A DNA stretch of 15,009 bases from Alphaproteobacteria bacterium (lineage in GTDB: Bacteria > Pseudomonadota > Alphaproteobacteria > Rhizobiales > Aestuariivirgaceae), in assembly GCA_020441605.1 (NCBI GenBank), contig JAGRLX010000195.1:1-15009 (forward strand). The letters are read 5' to 3'. Positions 13,957 through 15,009 of the stretch are shown one piece after another; the stretch's first letter is position 1; every line of letters starts with the position of its first letter. The notes under the pieces are model-generated. The model was not told the origin of the DNA. It made no database searches and was given only the letters and a program-made list of their open reading frames with translations. A program made the position numbers and the translations under genes.

Positions 13957-15009
<1,053 letters not shown>

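Overview
The window is a high-GC bacterial chromosome segment, most likely from an alphaproteobacterium. The dense same-strand gene runs, the ATGA stop/start overlaps, the MsrQ-like and RhlE-like proteins and the codon bias fit Hyphomicrobiales or relatives. This is an impression from gene content, not a phylogenetic result. No rRNA, tRNA, CRISPR array, transposase, transporter or regulator gene was seen.

Layout. (1) 2-691: the 3' end of a collagen-like protein, with 34 Gly-X-Y triplets in a 117-bp tandem repeat and a cysteine-containing C-terminal domain. (2) 692-1044: a spacer with a candidate promoter. (3) 1045-7575: seven plus-strand genes, mostly tightly packed. They encode an arginine deiminase/DDAH-like hydrolase, a GFA-type zinc protein, a BaiN-like flavoprotein, a clear glycine amidinotransferase (AGAT)-family enzyme, an atypical SDR, a GlcD/D-2-hydroxyglutarate-dehydrogenase-like flavoenzyme and an MsrQ-like heme membrane protein. 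(4) 7541-9163: a GMC oxidoreductase on the minus strand, its 3' end overlapping the MsrQ-like gene. (5) 9331-11437: a divergent pair, an enolase-superfamily protein and a beta-hydroxyacid dehydrogenase. (6) 11454-12935: an amidase-signature enzyme on the minus strand. (7) 12936-13956: about 1 kb without a credible gene but holding several stem-loops and palindromes, including a near-duplicate GC-rich hairpin pair and a strong terminator. (8) 13957 to the right edge: a DEAD-box RNA helicase, cut off by the window end.

How the genes may work together (inference). Two different enzymes of the guanidino-group-modifying superfamily sit 1.7 kb apart in one gene run, one of transferase type and one of hydrolase type. 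This suggests metabolism of an arginine-derived guanidino compound. The run continues into redox enzymes: an SDR, a 2-hydroxyacid-type FAD dehydrogenase and a b-type heme membrane protein joined by two 4-bp overlaps. The second block (GMC dehydrogenase, enolase-family enzyme, beta-hydroxyacid dehydrogenase, amidase) looks like a catabolic set for a hydroxylated or amide-containing organic acid. No substrate can be named from sequence alone. The most distinctive items are the amidinotransferase/deiminase pair, the SDR without the Tyr/Lys catalytic pair, the enolase-family protein with non-canonical active-site positions, and the structured 1-kb spacer.
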